Positions 1 through 12,000 of a stretch of 64,000 bases of DNA are shown here, piece by piece. Position numbers and translations under genes: made by a program. A model generated the notes under the pieces. The model was given only the letters and a program-made list of their open reading frames with translations. It was not told where the DNA came from and did no database searches. The DNA comes from Temnothorax longispinosus (lineage: Eukaryota > Arthropoda > Insecta > Hymenoptera > Formicidae): NCBI RefSeq assembly GCF_030848805.1, contig NC_092359.1:11779598-11843597 (forward strand), written 5' to 3'. Position 1 is the stretch's first letter, and every line of letters begins with the position of its first letter.

Positions 1-518
1 GTTTTGGTCAATTTCTACAAAGATATTATAATTTTCACCAAGATTTAACGATATTGAAACTCTACATTCAACTCCAACTTAATTAACGAATCATTAAAAT
101 TAAGATCGAAGATTTCGCAAAAATCTGTGACAAATTGGACCATAATTTATGATCCAACGTACAAAGCACTTTCTTCCGCGATATATTCCAAGAAAGACAC
201 GAAGCGGTTAATTGCGTTTTCACGCATGTTCGTATTCTTATAATTGATAGTCGGAAGAACGAAGTTGCCAGAGATTAAAAAAATATGATAACGTTTCTTT
301 AATTGATAACTGATCCATGAACAGTCCATGTTCACGATTGAGAATTCGATAATTGAGAACAGGGGAAGATAAATAGGGTGAGAGTATCAAGAGAACGATG
401 AAAAGAAATCATGATACCATGAGCACGAAGAATGCCTTTTAGTTTTAGTTGTATTTTTTCTTTATTTCAAGATTATTCAAATTAATCAAACTCATAATGG
501 AAAAATTATATGCCTCAC

Positions 519-574
<56 letters not shown>

Positions 575-812
575 GAACTTGCGATTAAACTGAAATTAAT
601 TTCGCGCGTAATCCAAAATTAATTATGTTTTTAAATAGATAACTTTAAAATAACGTAGACACATTATGCACAATTTGCGATTTTTGCATTAAGCATAAAA
701 GCGGAAAGAGATAGTATTTATTTCGTCATATGTTTTCCAGCTCATCTAATCTCGACTAAAAAGAAGAAACCTGCTCTAATTTTACGATCTAGTATCTTAA
801 CGATAATTGCTT
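1..812. other. Upstream flank of Wnt10
   Basis: AT-rich non-coding DNA with no recognisable gene. It contains an (AT)n microsatellite. Near 730-741 a pyrimidine tract ending TTTTCCAG could be a 3' splice site for a non-coding leader exon of Wnt10. An in-frame TAA at 804-806 shows that the coding frame cannot extend further upstream without splicing. Confidence 0.6.
524..571. repeat. (AT)n microsatellite
   Basis: Uninterrupted alternating AT tract of about 48 bp upstream of Wnt10. Confidence 0.95.
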
Positions 813-1125
813 ATGGCAATCGAAGAAATGAGTCACGCGTCAATTATTATCATTTTGCTACCTTTTTCCAGCGCAACTTGCTTAATGAGCAATTCCGTGG
901 ACAATTGGGTAAGTGGCAGCACTGTCATCTGCAACGGCATTCCAGGATTGACGAAAGAGCAACGCGAGCTTTGCCACAGAAATCCCGATGTTACCGTAGC
1001 CGCGATGAAGGGACTGCAACTGGCCATATCCGAGTGTCAACATCAGTTTACGTGGCACAGGTGGAACTGCTCGTCTCTCACACCCAGCAGCAGAACTCAA
1101 CAGAGCAGCGTCCTTCTTCAACGAG
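813..1125 (+). CDS. Wnt10: Wnt10 coding exon 1
   Basis: This exon encodes the signal peptide and N-terminal Wnt segment, including the CQHQFTWHRWNCSSL block in which Wnts carry conserved cysteines. It ends in phase 1 at a GTACTA donor; the split Gly codon is completed by exon 2. Confidence 0.93.
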
Positions 1126-3224
1126 GTACTAATTGTAAGAATACTTAACGAGCGAGATTATCTGATCAGATCTGAATCTCGTGATTAATAATCTACCTGC
1201 TCGCTAATGGCGTATTAATGTTTCCTGGATCATTAAATTCGTCTCGGTTCGCGCTATAAATACAAATGAACGAAATATAAGACTCCATTAAAAAACTAAA
1301 ATGGCTGTTAAAATTATGTGAAAAATAGTGCGCAGCTGAAAGTTTTTATCCCGCGAATACTGTAGTTTCCTCGAAACAATGTATAATTTCAAAGACAATG
1401 TATAATTTCTTAGATAATTTTTAGAGTATATAAAAAAAGTTAAACCATTCTGTACCTGTAATAAATAATTATTACAAACAAATGTAAATTTGTCTTGCTT
1501 ATTAATGGAGAGACAAAGAATAAACTATTAAAAATTCAACCATCAACGACACTTGTTATAATAAAACATTTTGTTATTTTTAAAATATGAAATATAGATA
1601 TTATTATCATCTGTTGAAAACATAACAGCTATAAAAAGTATAACCTTTATACGCGTAGGTATATTCGAGACGTACACTATGTAAATCGTACAGAACACGC
1701 TAAATAACCGAATATAAACCTGTAAATTCCACGGTAGTATTTCGCATCTACCAACAAAAGTTTTGGGCAATTTCTCATCGTGTAATCGCTGCATACGGGT
1801 TCCTCGGACAAAGTGGAATCTTTTACGACGTCGTTGACGGGACGGCGTAAGCGAGGCGAGGCAAGACGGCGACGTTTCCTTAAATCAAAGCGCACGGTGC
1901 GTAACCTACCCGCGGCAGAAGACCCCAAAAACCTGTCCCAATTCCATAAGAAGAACCCTGCCCCCACGGTCGGCCTATTCCGGTGTGACATATAAATTCG
2001 TCGTGGCGCGTACGTGCGCCGCAAGAGGAAACATATATCGTGTCGGACGAATGCGCGAGAGCGCGACATCGGGCGCACCTGACCTGAAAGCTTAAGCTCG
2101 TCCGCGGACCCGGGGGCCCCCGCTTCTCCCATCTCCGGCCCCTCGTTATCTACCTCCGTGGATCGGTGTACGCCTTTTCTTGCTCGCGAGACAGGAGAAG
2201 GTGTCGATTCCACGACTTTTTCGGGAGTTATGTAAAGCGGCCCGTCCGACCAATCGTAGAATTCTAACAAGATCTTCGAAGCTTACTCTTTATTACGAAT
2301 GTAATTCCCTTTTTCGCGGTTCGCGCAATAGCTCAGCAAATCGTCTTTGTTCCCATCACGTTAATTCTGTACGGTTTTGTCGCAACGTGTTTAATACGTA
2401 ACACGTTTTACGTCGTGGAAGACACACGTTGTTTTTCATTAAATTCTACAAAGCTGCGTCAGTCGCACAAATGTGTTCACACACAACAAAAACTTCCTCG
2501 TCTTACTGTGAGGCCAAGCGTGGGTAAGAGATTCGCGATTCGCCGGATTATCCGTAACATTGGCAACAACCGTTCTACCATTATTAGATTTTGGTTCTCC
2601 AGTCAGAAGGCAATAGCTTCCGAGAAGACTTGGTACCTTATCCAGGCGCGACTAACAACCACTGTCCCTTTTTAAGATATCGATGGCCAGGTGGAGAGAT
2701 GGTCTGCGATCATTTGAGAAATCCACCGTGTCAAATTTGGGCCTCGGGTCCGGGCATCTCGAGAAGAGCCGTTCATAGCTCAAGTCACTCAGACACGGTT
2801 CTTTTGCTCTCTCTCTCGTTGCTCTCAACGCTACCCTGGCTTCCCCCCTATCCCGGCTTCTCTCACCTATCGTCACGATTTCGTCGGACTTCAGCAAAAC
2901 GACTTAATGTATTATGAAAAGTACACGGAACCGATCTTTGACCGCTCCGGCCCACACAAGAAGACCGGACCGGCTGTCGCGTTGCCCATACCGACACGAT
3001 GCTCCACAACGACTGGATTTATAGATATAAATATGAAAACGTCAAAATGAAGGTTCTTTCAATATTTTTAAGACCACCAATTTTAGATTACTCTTTTTGA
3101 ACAATAAATTATAATGTCGAGGAATTTCATACAAATAAGTACGTGATCAATGTGGAACTCATTAAATTTTCGTTATAAAAAACAAAGATAAAGATCAATC
3201 TAGATATTACCTATAAACCAACCG

Positions 3225-3303
<79 letters not shown>

Positions 3304-6300
3304 TTCTATAGAAGAAGAATTCCTTCTATACTAATTAGAAAGTCACCGAGCATTCGCAGAAGTAATAAATACTTCTTACCCGAAACGAAGAAAAATGATT
3401 TCATTAATTACACAAACTCGTTGCATTTTGATTTATACTTTAGAGGTATAAAGAACACTAATATTCTTACACGAATCTGTCGAGCGTACTTCTATTAATG
3501 TTTATTTCTACGAACGTTGATTAGCTTTAATCTTGACTTAACTTACTTTTTATCTTTTCTTAGTTCTGAAAATTAGAAGAAGATAAAAACTATAAAAAGT
3601 AAGTTAAACCGAGATTAAAGTTAATTTACGTTGGTGGAAACATGAATCATCTAAATAGCGATGCAATTACATAAAGGCTTCGACAAGTGGAATTGTTAAT
3701 AGCTTACAATTAATAATTATGCAATAATTTACAGAATAATAATTTTTGTATTAATTGTCTTGTCTTGGTGAAATATTAACGAATTACAGTAGCAAAGTAA
3801 TAACGGCTTTCAATTAATTAATTATCTTATATTTTGTCAAGTGCACAACAATAACAAGCTTAATAAATAAAGACTAATGTTTCATATCAATATTTAATTG
3901 TAAAATATTTATTATATTTGTAGACATTTTACTTACGTTTAAAATCTAGATCGTATTTACATTGGCAATAGCCAAGTTAAAATTAGAGTGAAGATAAAAC
4001 GGAAAGAAAAAGAGAGGTTCTTCGTTAATTGAACGAACTCGTTGAACCCTATTTAATTTGATATGTCTTCGAACGAGCTGTTCGCAAAGGACACGTGTGT
4101 CCTCGCGGGGACCTCCCCCAAGCACTATCTATTAAGTTATCTAAGTAGCGATTTGAACCTGACACGCGGGAGTAAGCGAGCAAAGTCTGCGTACCATTCG
4201 TCACTACGTGCCGCACCAAGGCTGCCGCGACGAGAAGGGAGCAGAAATCGCTGCGCGCGTTCCTCGAGATTCTTCCCTATCTTCCACTCCGGGTTCTCCA
4301 CTGTCCGGTGAGAGGAGAGACGTACAACTACCCGCGGAGGATTTATTACGCGCTCCCTCCATCCCTCTCCGCTGTCGAGAAACAACGACGGTCTTGCGGC
4401 ACGGTAGCTATCTGCATTATAAAACAGTTGCTGCCAATAGCCGTATATAGCGAAAGAGCTTCCAACTATCTCTCCCACTGTAAGACCACATAAAGGGCCC
4501 TCTCGTTCCGTCTCATTCCACCGCGACGAGCGACGTGCGCTTCTCGGCGTCGAGACTAGCATTCTGGGCGTCGCGGCGTCGGGTCGTGATCTATATACGC
4601 GCCGAAAACCAGTGGATCCATTCTGGTTCTCATCCCCAACGTTTCTATCGACTCGCGAAATCTCAAAGAAACGCTTTGATCCGTGACGACCTTCAGGATT
4701 CACGGAGAAGTCTCTTTAACATCGTCGGATGCGGTCAACGAATAGCGACGTAATCAGCTGCCAGCTGTCCGATTGCCTTCTACGACGTGCAATGATCAAA
4801 TGGATCCATTTTGTTACGTGATCTAGTAACAGTTGTCATTGATATTTATAGCTTATAGGTTATTATAATGGAACAATTTATTTAATTACTATTTCTCACT
4901 TTTCTAATTTTCTAATTTTTCATGACTATTGTAAAATTGTTCAGATAAGTCCCGAATAGATTTTTCAACGCGATGAAGAAAGATAATGTAAGCATGAGAA
5001 AAAGAAAAAGAATTATTCTATCTTGTATTTCAAGCTCAAAGACAGGTATGCGTCGTATCATTTATAAGTTGACAACAGTTTCGAACGGCTGTCCGTCAAT
5101 CGAGTCTGAACGATGTCTTGGAGATTCTGGGAGACCTTGAAGGCCCACAGAAAAACTGCATTTGACATTAATTATCACAGTGAACCAATAACTAACTCTT
5201 TGAAATACTGTTATCCAACTTTCATTTTGTATTCGTTCGTATTTTCTGTTTCTCTAAACACTATAAGAATACGCGCAATCTAATTTTTGTAGTATAATGT
5301 TTTATTTTGATCTCTCGAATTTACACCTGCTTATAACATAATATATATTTCAAAATATTTCACTAAAAGGTCGAAAAGTTAAAAATTATAAAAATTATGT
5401 CATAATTAAAAATTTGTTATTGAAAATTGAACTATTATTAAATTATTACTAAAAATTGAATTATTATTAAAAGTTAAACATCTCCAAGCTATCATGTTGT
5501 TGCTATTAAAGTTAAAAGATATCTCTCGCGACATTTCGCGATTTCCGCGTGGAATCGGGCGAGAAATCGCGATTTGTCCGCAGATCTCTCTCGCGAGAAC
5601 GGAGTTTGGCATCGCATTGCTTCAGGCACCCCGTCGCGAGATCGTTTATACATGCGGACAGTGGATGCCCGCCGGCCGCCGCTGCTGATGGCCGCACTTT
5701 GTTTTGACGGATGGCTGAATAATCTACCTCTGAACTGCGCCTGATGGCTGTCTGTCTGTCGGCCCATCGTTTCGTTCTGTCCCGAACTCGCTACCGAAGT
5801 TCCTTCTACGGAAACTCGGCTTCCCCGGTGTCCCGCTGTTTCATGATCTCTGCCTTTTATCCCTCGAGAGGAGAGAAGAGGCCAAACGCGATATCGCAGC
5901 TCTGTGTGTATATTGTCCACGTCGTGTTCGTCGGTGTCATTGACGACGATCAGTAATTTGCTAACGGAGACAACTCAGATACGGGTATCTTCCCGATGCC
6001 TCGATGCATCCTATCTCAACTACTTACAAGTACCTAATAATCCCGATTTCTATTGTATCACCACGTTAGTTCTACCATTCGTATCGAAAGATCAACGCAA
6101 CATATAATGTACGATAAACTAAATAAACCTATTGTACATTTGCGGTCGTAAAATTTAATCACAATAAAAACATATACCTCGACATTTCTAGAAAATATAC
6201 CAAAAGAGACAAGAAGTTTAAAAATAGGACACCTTGTATATTAATTCAATGGATAAATCACAGAAGGATTGATTAGCTTTTTGACATCTTCGACAAAACA

Positions 6301-7641
6301 GGAAATGGAGTAAAAAGCAATGGCCGCCTATCGATCACATCCTGTTACAGGCTATAGAGAGACGGCGTTCGCCTACGCGATTTCGGCAGCTGGCGTGGCT
6401 CATAACGTGGCTCGTGCCTGCAGCATGGGTCGCTTGCTTCCCTGCAGCTGCGATCCTTCGAGCTACAGGGATAAAACGTCGACGAATACCGGAGACGTCC
6501 AATGGAAGTGGGGTGGTTGCTCTCACAACCTCGAATACGGCATGGAGTTCTCGAGACAGTTCCTAGACACGCGGGAGAAAGCTGGCGACATACAGTCTAC
6601 GGTGAATCTTCACAACAATCAAGCCGGTCGTTTGGTAAGCACTGCTTTCGCAACTTTGACATTAAACTCTGGATATAAGCATATTCATATCAACGAGAAA
6701 ATAGAGAGAAAGAAGAAATATTACGCGTCTCACAGTTTCTTTTTATAATCTAAATATTTTTATCTTACATTTCGATATTGCACATGTTAAAATATATTAG
6801 AGAGAAAAGCATGGCGTTAATAAAATATAGAGAGAAAAGCATGGCGTGAATAAAATATATTTTAATTTGAGGAACGTATGACGAATTAGTTTTACATAAT
6901 CTTTAGCTTTGAAAAAATACGAAATTTAAAAATTTTAAATGTATTTACAACTCATATGTAGGACCTACTTGTGAATTTAAGATACACACTTATGTATATG
7001 CATCTTCTGTGATTAATGCAGCTTACATAATTAAATTAGAGGAAATTGCTAGTTATTCAACTATTCAGTTCTTTGATAGTTGCTTTAACTTTTCATTCAT
7101 GTCTTTCGCTCTTGTAAAATTTCTTCTGGCGATATTCCACTTAATATACCATTCGTTAGTCGTTTTATAGATAAGCTACATGTGCGCAAACATTAAACGA
7201 TCCTACTGACAGAGAAAGCTTGAGCTACATTTTAACATAAGTTATTACAACGAGATTATCGTCTTCTTATAGTAGTCTCTCCGTGTATCCCACGTGTATA
7301 AACGATGCGCCATCTTAAAGCAGGCGCGCGCAAGAAATGTACCGTTAAATCGGTCGGTGGAGAATCCCAGAGAGGAAGCGAATTCGCAATCGCGTGCCGC
7401 GTTCGTCCGCGAATAATGTAGCGCGCACGCCGTCCTGGTCGTGCGTGGGTCCGTGAGAGAGCTTCAAATTATCCTGCGCGCGATTCGCCTCTCTTCGTTC
7501 TTTCTTCATTGTTCTGTCTTTCCTCCGACTTTTACTTTTTAGCGATGCGCGGTCGTTTTCCTTCTCTCCCATCGCTGCGATAAAAGAGCGAAAAAGAAGC
7601 CAGAGAGAAAGATGAACGGAGAGAGGCGGATTGTAAAAGCT

Positions 7642-7680
<39 letters not shown>

Positions 7681-8987
7681 AAAAGGAGGTGAGAGGCCGA
7701 TTCTTCTCCTCTCCTTCATGAACCTCTCCACGCTCGCTCTCTCGCCTCGACGTTATTAAGACGAAGCCCCGGGCTGGACCACCCAGCCGTAGACTCATTA
7801 ACTGTTTTGTACGCGACACCTCTTTGTTTAAAAGAAACTGGGCCCTCCTCTTGCCCCCCTCTCCGCCTCTCTTACTCTCTTGACCGCTCAGCGCACCCCG
7901 CTTGTCCGAACAACTCGTACCTGTTTGTATAGCGTGTTAGAACCGGCGTTTTTCAGCCGACGTCACAACGGCGGCATCGCGGATATCGCAATCGCGAGGG
8001 AAGGATACGATTCCGCCCACCTTGTCCGCTAGACCGAAGGTCCCCGCACGAAAAAGAGATCCCGACCGTGGCAGGCGCAAATGAAAAAGTCGATCGACCG
8101 TTTTGTACAAAGTCAACCGACGTGAAAGCGAACTTTTTAGCGCAACTTTTGTCGCTCAGAACAATCGATATACAAAGTGTTCTTCAAGTCGAGTGCTGTT
8201 GACCGCGGTTTCTTTTCGTAGATTCTTAAACCAATTTGGAATTGATTTAGATTTTATTCAACAAACATGTGGAGTTTCTGAATAATTGAAAAATCTCGAA
8301 AAAACCTAAACAGTAGTATCTTCACCTCGAAAAAAAAAAACAAAGTAGTAGTATTATACCTCGAAAAAACCTAAGTAACAAGTGGTGGACGTAATCTTTG
8401 TATCTCCAAAAATCTCGAAAAAACCTAAGCAGTATTATTTTTATTTCCAAAAAATTATTACTCAAGTGATACACATCACAAAATTACGTTACCTTATCAA
8501 AAAATGAGTCGCGCTTCAAGTGATCTATTATTACAATTACAAAAAAGAAATGATATCTCTTTTTAAATTACAGCGCCAATTACAGAGAACATATATTTTT
8601 TGAGATACAAAGATTACGTCTACCACTTGTTACTTAGGTTTTTTCGAAGTATAATATTACTACTGCTTTTCTTCGATTAGAATAAAAAATTGAATCATGA
8701 AGAATTACACAGGTAACAGTACAAAATACAAATATTTTATTAAAATATTTAAACCCAACAAGGGAATACAAGGTATTTAAATACAAAGTTTATATATGTA
8801 TTTTAAAAGATTTAATCGCATCGCAAAGAATTACAGAGGTAACAGTACAAAAAATAAAAATATTTTATTAAAATACATAAATTTTTCTTGTCAAAAAACT
8901 TGGCGCTGCTAGACCTCAAAATTAGGTCAGCCTGGTGTGTATGTGCGAGCGAGTGGGTGTGGGCGATGTGTGTGTGTAATTTGTAAA

Positions 8988-9045
<58 letters not shown>

Positions 9046-12000
9046 AGCAGCGCCAAGTTTTTTGACAAGAAAAATTTATGTATTTTAATAAAATATTTTT
9101 ATTTTTTGTACTGTTACCTCTGTAATTCTTTGCGATGCGATTAAATCTTTTAAAATACATATATAAACTTTGTATTTAAATACCTTGTATTCCCTTGTTG
9201 GGTTTAAATATTTTAATAAAATATTTGTATTTTGTACTGTTACCTGTGTAATTCTTCATGATTCAATTTTTTATTCTAATCGAAGAAAAGCAGTAGTAAT
9301 ATTATACTTCGAAAAAACCTAAGTAACAAGTGGTAGACGTAATCTTTGTATCTCAAAAAATATATGTTCTCTGTAATTGGCGCTGTAATTTAAAGAGATA
9401 TCATTTCTTTTTTGTAATTGTAATAATAGATCACTTGAAGCGCGACTCATTTTTTGATAAGGTAACGTAATTTTGTGATGTGTATCACTTGAGTAATAAT
9501 TTTTTGGAAATAAAAATAATACTGCTTAGGTTTTTTCGAGATTTTTGGAGATACAAAGATTACGTCCACCACTTGTTACTTAGGTTTTTTCGAGGTATAA
9601 TACTACTACTTTGTTTTTTTTTTTCGAGGTGAAGATACTACTGTTTAGGTTTTTTCGAGATTTTTCAAGATACAAAGATTTCGTCTACCACTTGTTACTT
9701 AGATTTTTTAAGGTATAATACTACCACTGTTTTTTTTCGAGGTAACAACATATACACTACTATGCGTGTACTTGGCGCCTTTCTTTACCTTTTTTTAAAA
9801 AAGGTAATTTTGTACAAATATCACGCCTTTTTGTAGTATTACGCATTGTATAAACAAAATATGTACAGGGTGTTATTTCGAGGTATAATACTACCACTTT
9901 GTTTTTTTTCGAGGTAACAACATAATACATATATACTACTATGCGTGTACTTGGCGCATTTTTTTACCTTTTTTTGAAAAAGGTAATTTTGTACGGATAT
10001 CACGCCTTTTTGTAGTGTCATATAAGACGTCGGCGTTAGAAGTAGATAGAAAAAGAAGTATCTTAATAAAAAATTTTCACATTTGGACTTTGCGTCGCAA
10101 TATCTCCGCTCGTAAGCTATCGATCAAGCCTACTTAGAACTTGATCCGTTCACTCGTTATTGAGATCTCAACATCTCGGGTACTCGCAACCCGTCGCGTC
10201 GCGTAAAGAGTCACGGTCGGTCTCGCTCCGCGTGTACTTGGCGCGAGAAACTACCGTGTCTCTTGATTCTGCCGCTAGGGAATTTTTAAGTCGATTCTTA
10301 TGAATCAAGCTTGAATTCGATGTCTAGGTGTCCCAGGTTGCCGATGACGAGGTTCACATAGTGCGCTTCATAGTTTTCGGTATTCAGGTGTATTAATACC
10401 TTGAATTCGATGTCCACGTGTTCCAGGTTGCTGATGTCGGGTTCCAGATAGTGCGCTCTATAGTTTTCGGTGTCCAGGTATAACAATACGTTGAATTCGA
10501 TGTCTAGGTGTCCCACGTTTCCGATGACGAGGTCCACATAGTGCGCTCCGTAGTTTTCGGTGTCTACGTGTATTAATACCTCGAATTCGATATCTACGTG
10601 TCCTACATTCAGATTTAAAGTTATTAATACACCTAGACACCAAAAACTACAAAGCGCACTATGTGGACCTCGTCATCGGCAACCTGAAACACGTAGACAT
10701 CAAATTCGAGGTATTATTACATCTAGACACCGAAAACTACGGAGCGCGCTATCTGGACCTCGTCATCAGCAACCTGAGACACCTAGACATCAATTTCAAA
10801 ATATTAATACACGTAGACACCGACAACTACGGAGCGCACTATGTGGATCTCGTCATCGGCAACCTGGGACACCTAGACATCGAATTCAAGGTATTAATAC
10901 ACGTAGACACCGAAAACTACGGAGCTCACTATCTAGACATTGTCATCGGCAACCTGGGACACCTAGACATTGCATTCAACGTATTATTACACCTGGACAC
11001 CAAAAACTACGAAGCGCACTATGTGGACTTCGTCATCGCCAACCTGGGACACCTAGACATCGAATTCAACGTACGATTACACCTGGACACCGAAAACTAT
11101 GAAGCGCACTATCTGGATCCCGTCATCAGCAACCTGGGACACGTGGACATCAAATTCAAGGTATTAATACACGTAACACCAAAAACTACGGAGCGCACTA
11201 TGTGGACCTCGTCATCGGCAACCTGGGACACCTAGACATCGAATTCAACGTACGATTACACCTGGACACCGAAAACTATGAAGCGCACTATCTGGATCCC
11301 GTCATCGGCAACCTGGGACACGTGGACATCGAATTCAAGGTATTAATACACGTAGACACCGAAAACTACGAAGCGCACTATGTGGACCTTGTCATCGGCA
11401 ACCTGGGACACCTAGACATCGAATTCAACGTACGATTACACCTGGACACCGAAAACTATAAAGCGCACTATCTGGATCTTGTCATCGGCAACCTGGGACA
11501 CGTGGACATCGAATTCAAGGTATTAATACACGTAGACACCGAAAACTACGGAGCGCGCTATCTGGACCTCGTCATCAGCAACCTGAGACACCTAGACATC
11601 AATTTTAAAATATTAATACACGTAGACACCGACAACTACGGAGCGCACTATGTGGACCTTGTCATCGGCAACCTGGGACACCTAGACATCGAATTCAACG
11701 TACGATTACACCTGGACACCGAAAACTATAAAGCGCACTATCTGGATCTTGTCATCGGCAACCTGGGACACGTGGACATCGAATTCAAGGTATTAATACA
11801 TGTAGACACCGAAAACTACGGAGCGCACTATGTGGACCTCGTCATCGGCAACCTGGGACACGTAGACATCGAATTCAACGTATTATTACACCTGGACACC
11901 GAAAACTATGAAGCGCACTATCTGGATCTTGTCATCGGCAACCTGGGACATGTGGACATCGAATTCAAGGTATTAATACACGTAGACACCGAAAACTACG

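Noticed and set aside
1677..2270. 197-codon minus-strand open frame in Wnt10 intron 1
   Set aside because: It is in a GC-rich stretch where both strands are open; no recognisable motif.
4137..4703. 188-codon minus-strand open frame in Wnt10 intron 1
   Set aside because: Overlapping frames on both strands are equally open; composition is Arg/Ser-rich as expected from GC-rich noise.
10560..11102. 180-codon repeat protein rich in Arg and His in a second frame of the satellite
   Set aside because: It is the alternate frame of the 90-bp repeat. Openness in two frames follows from the unit length being a multiple of three.
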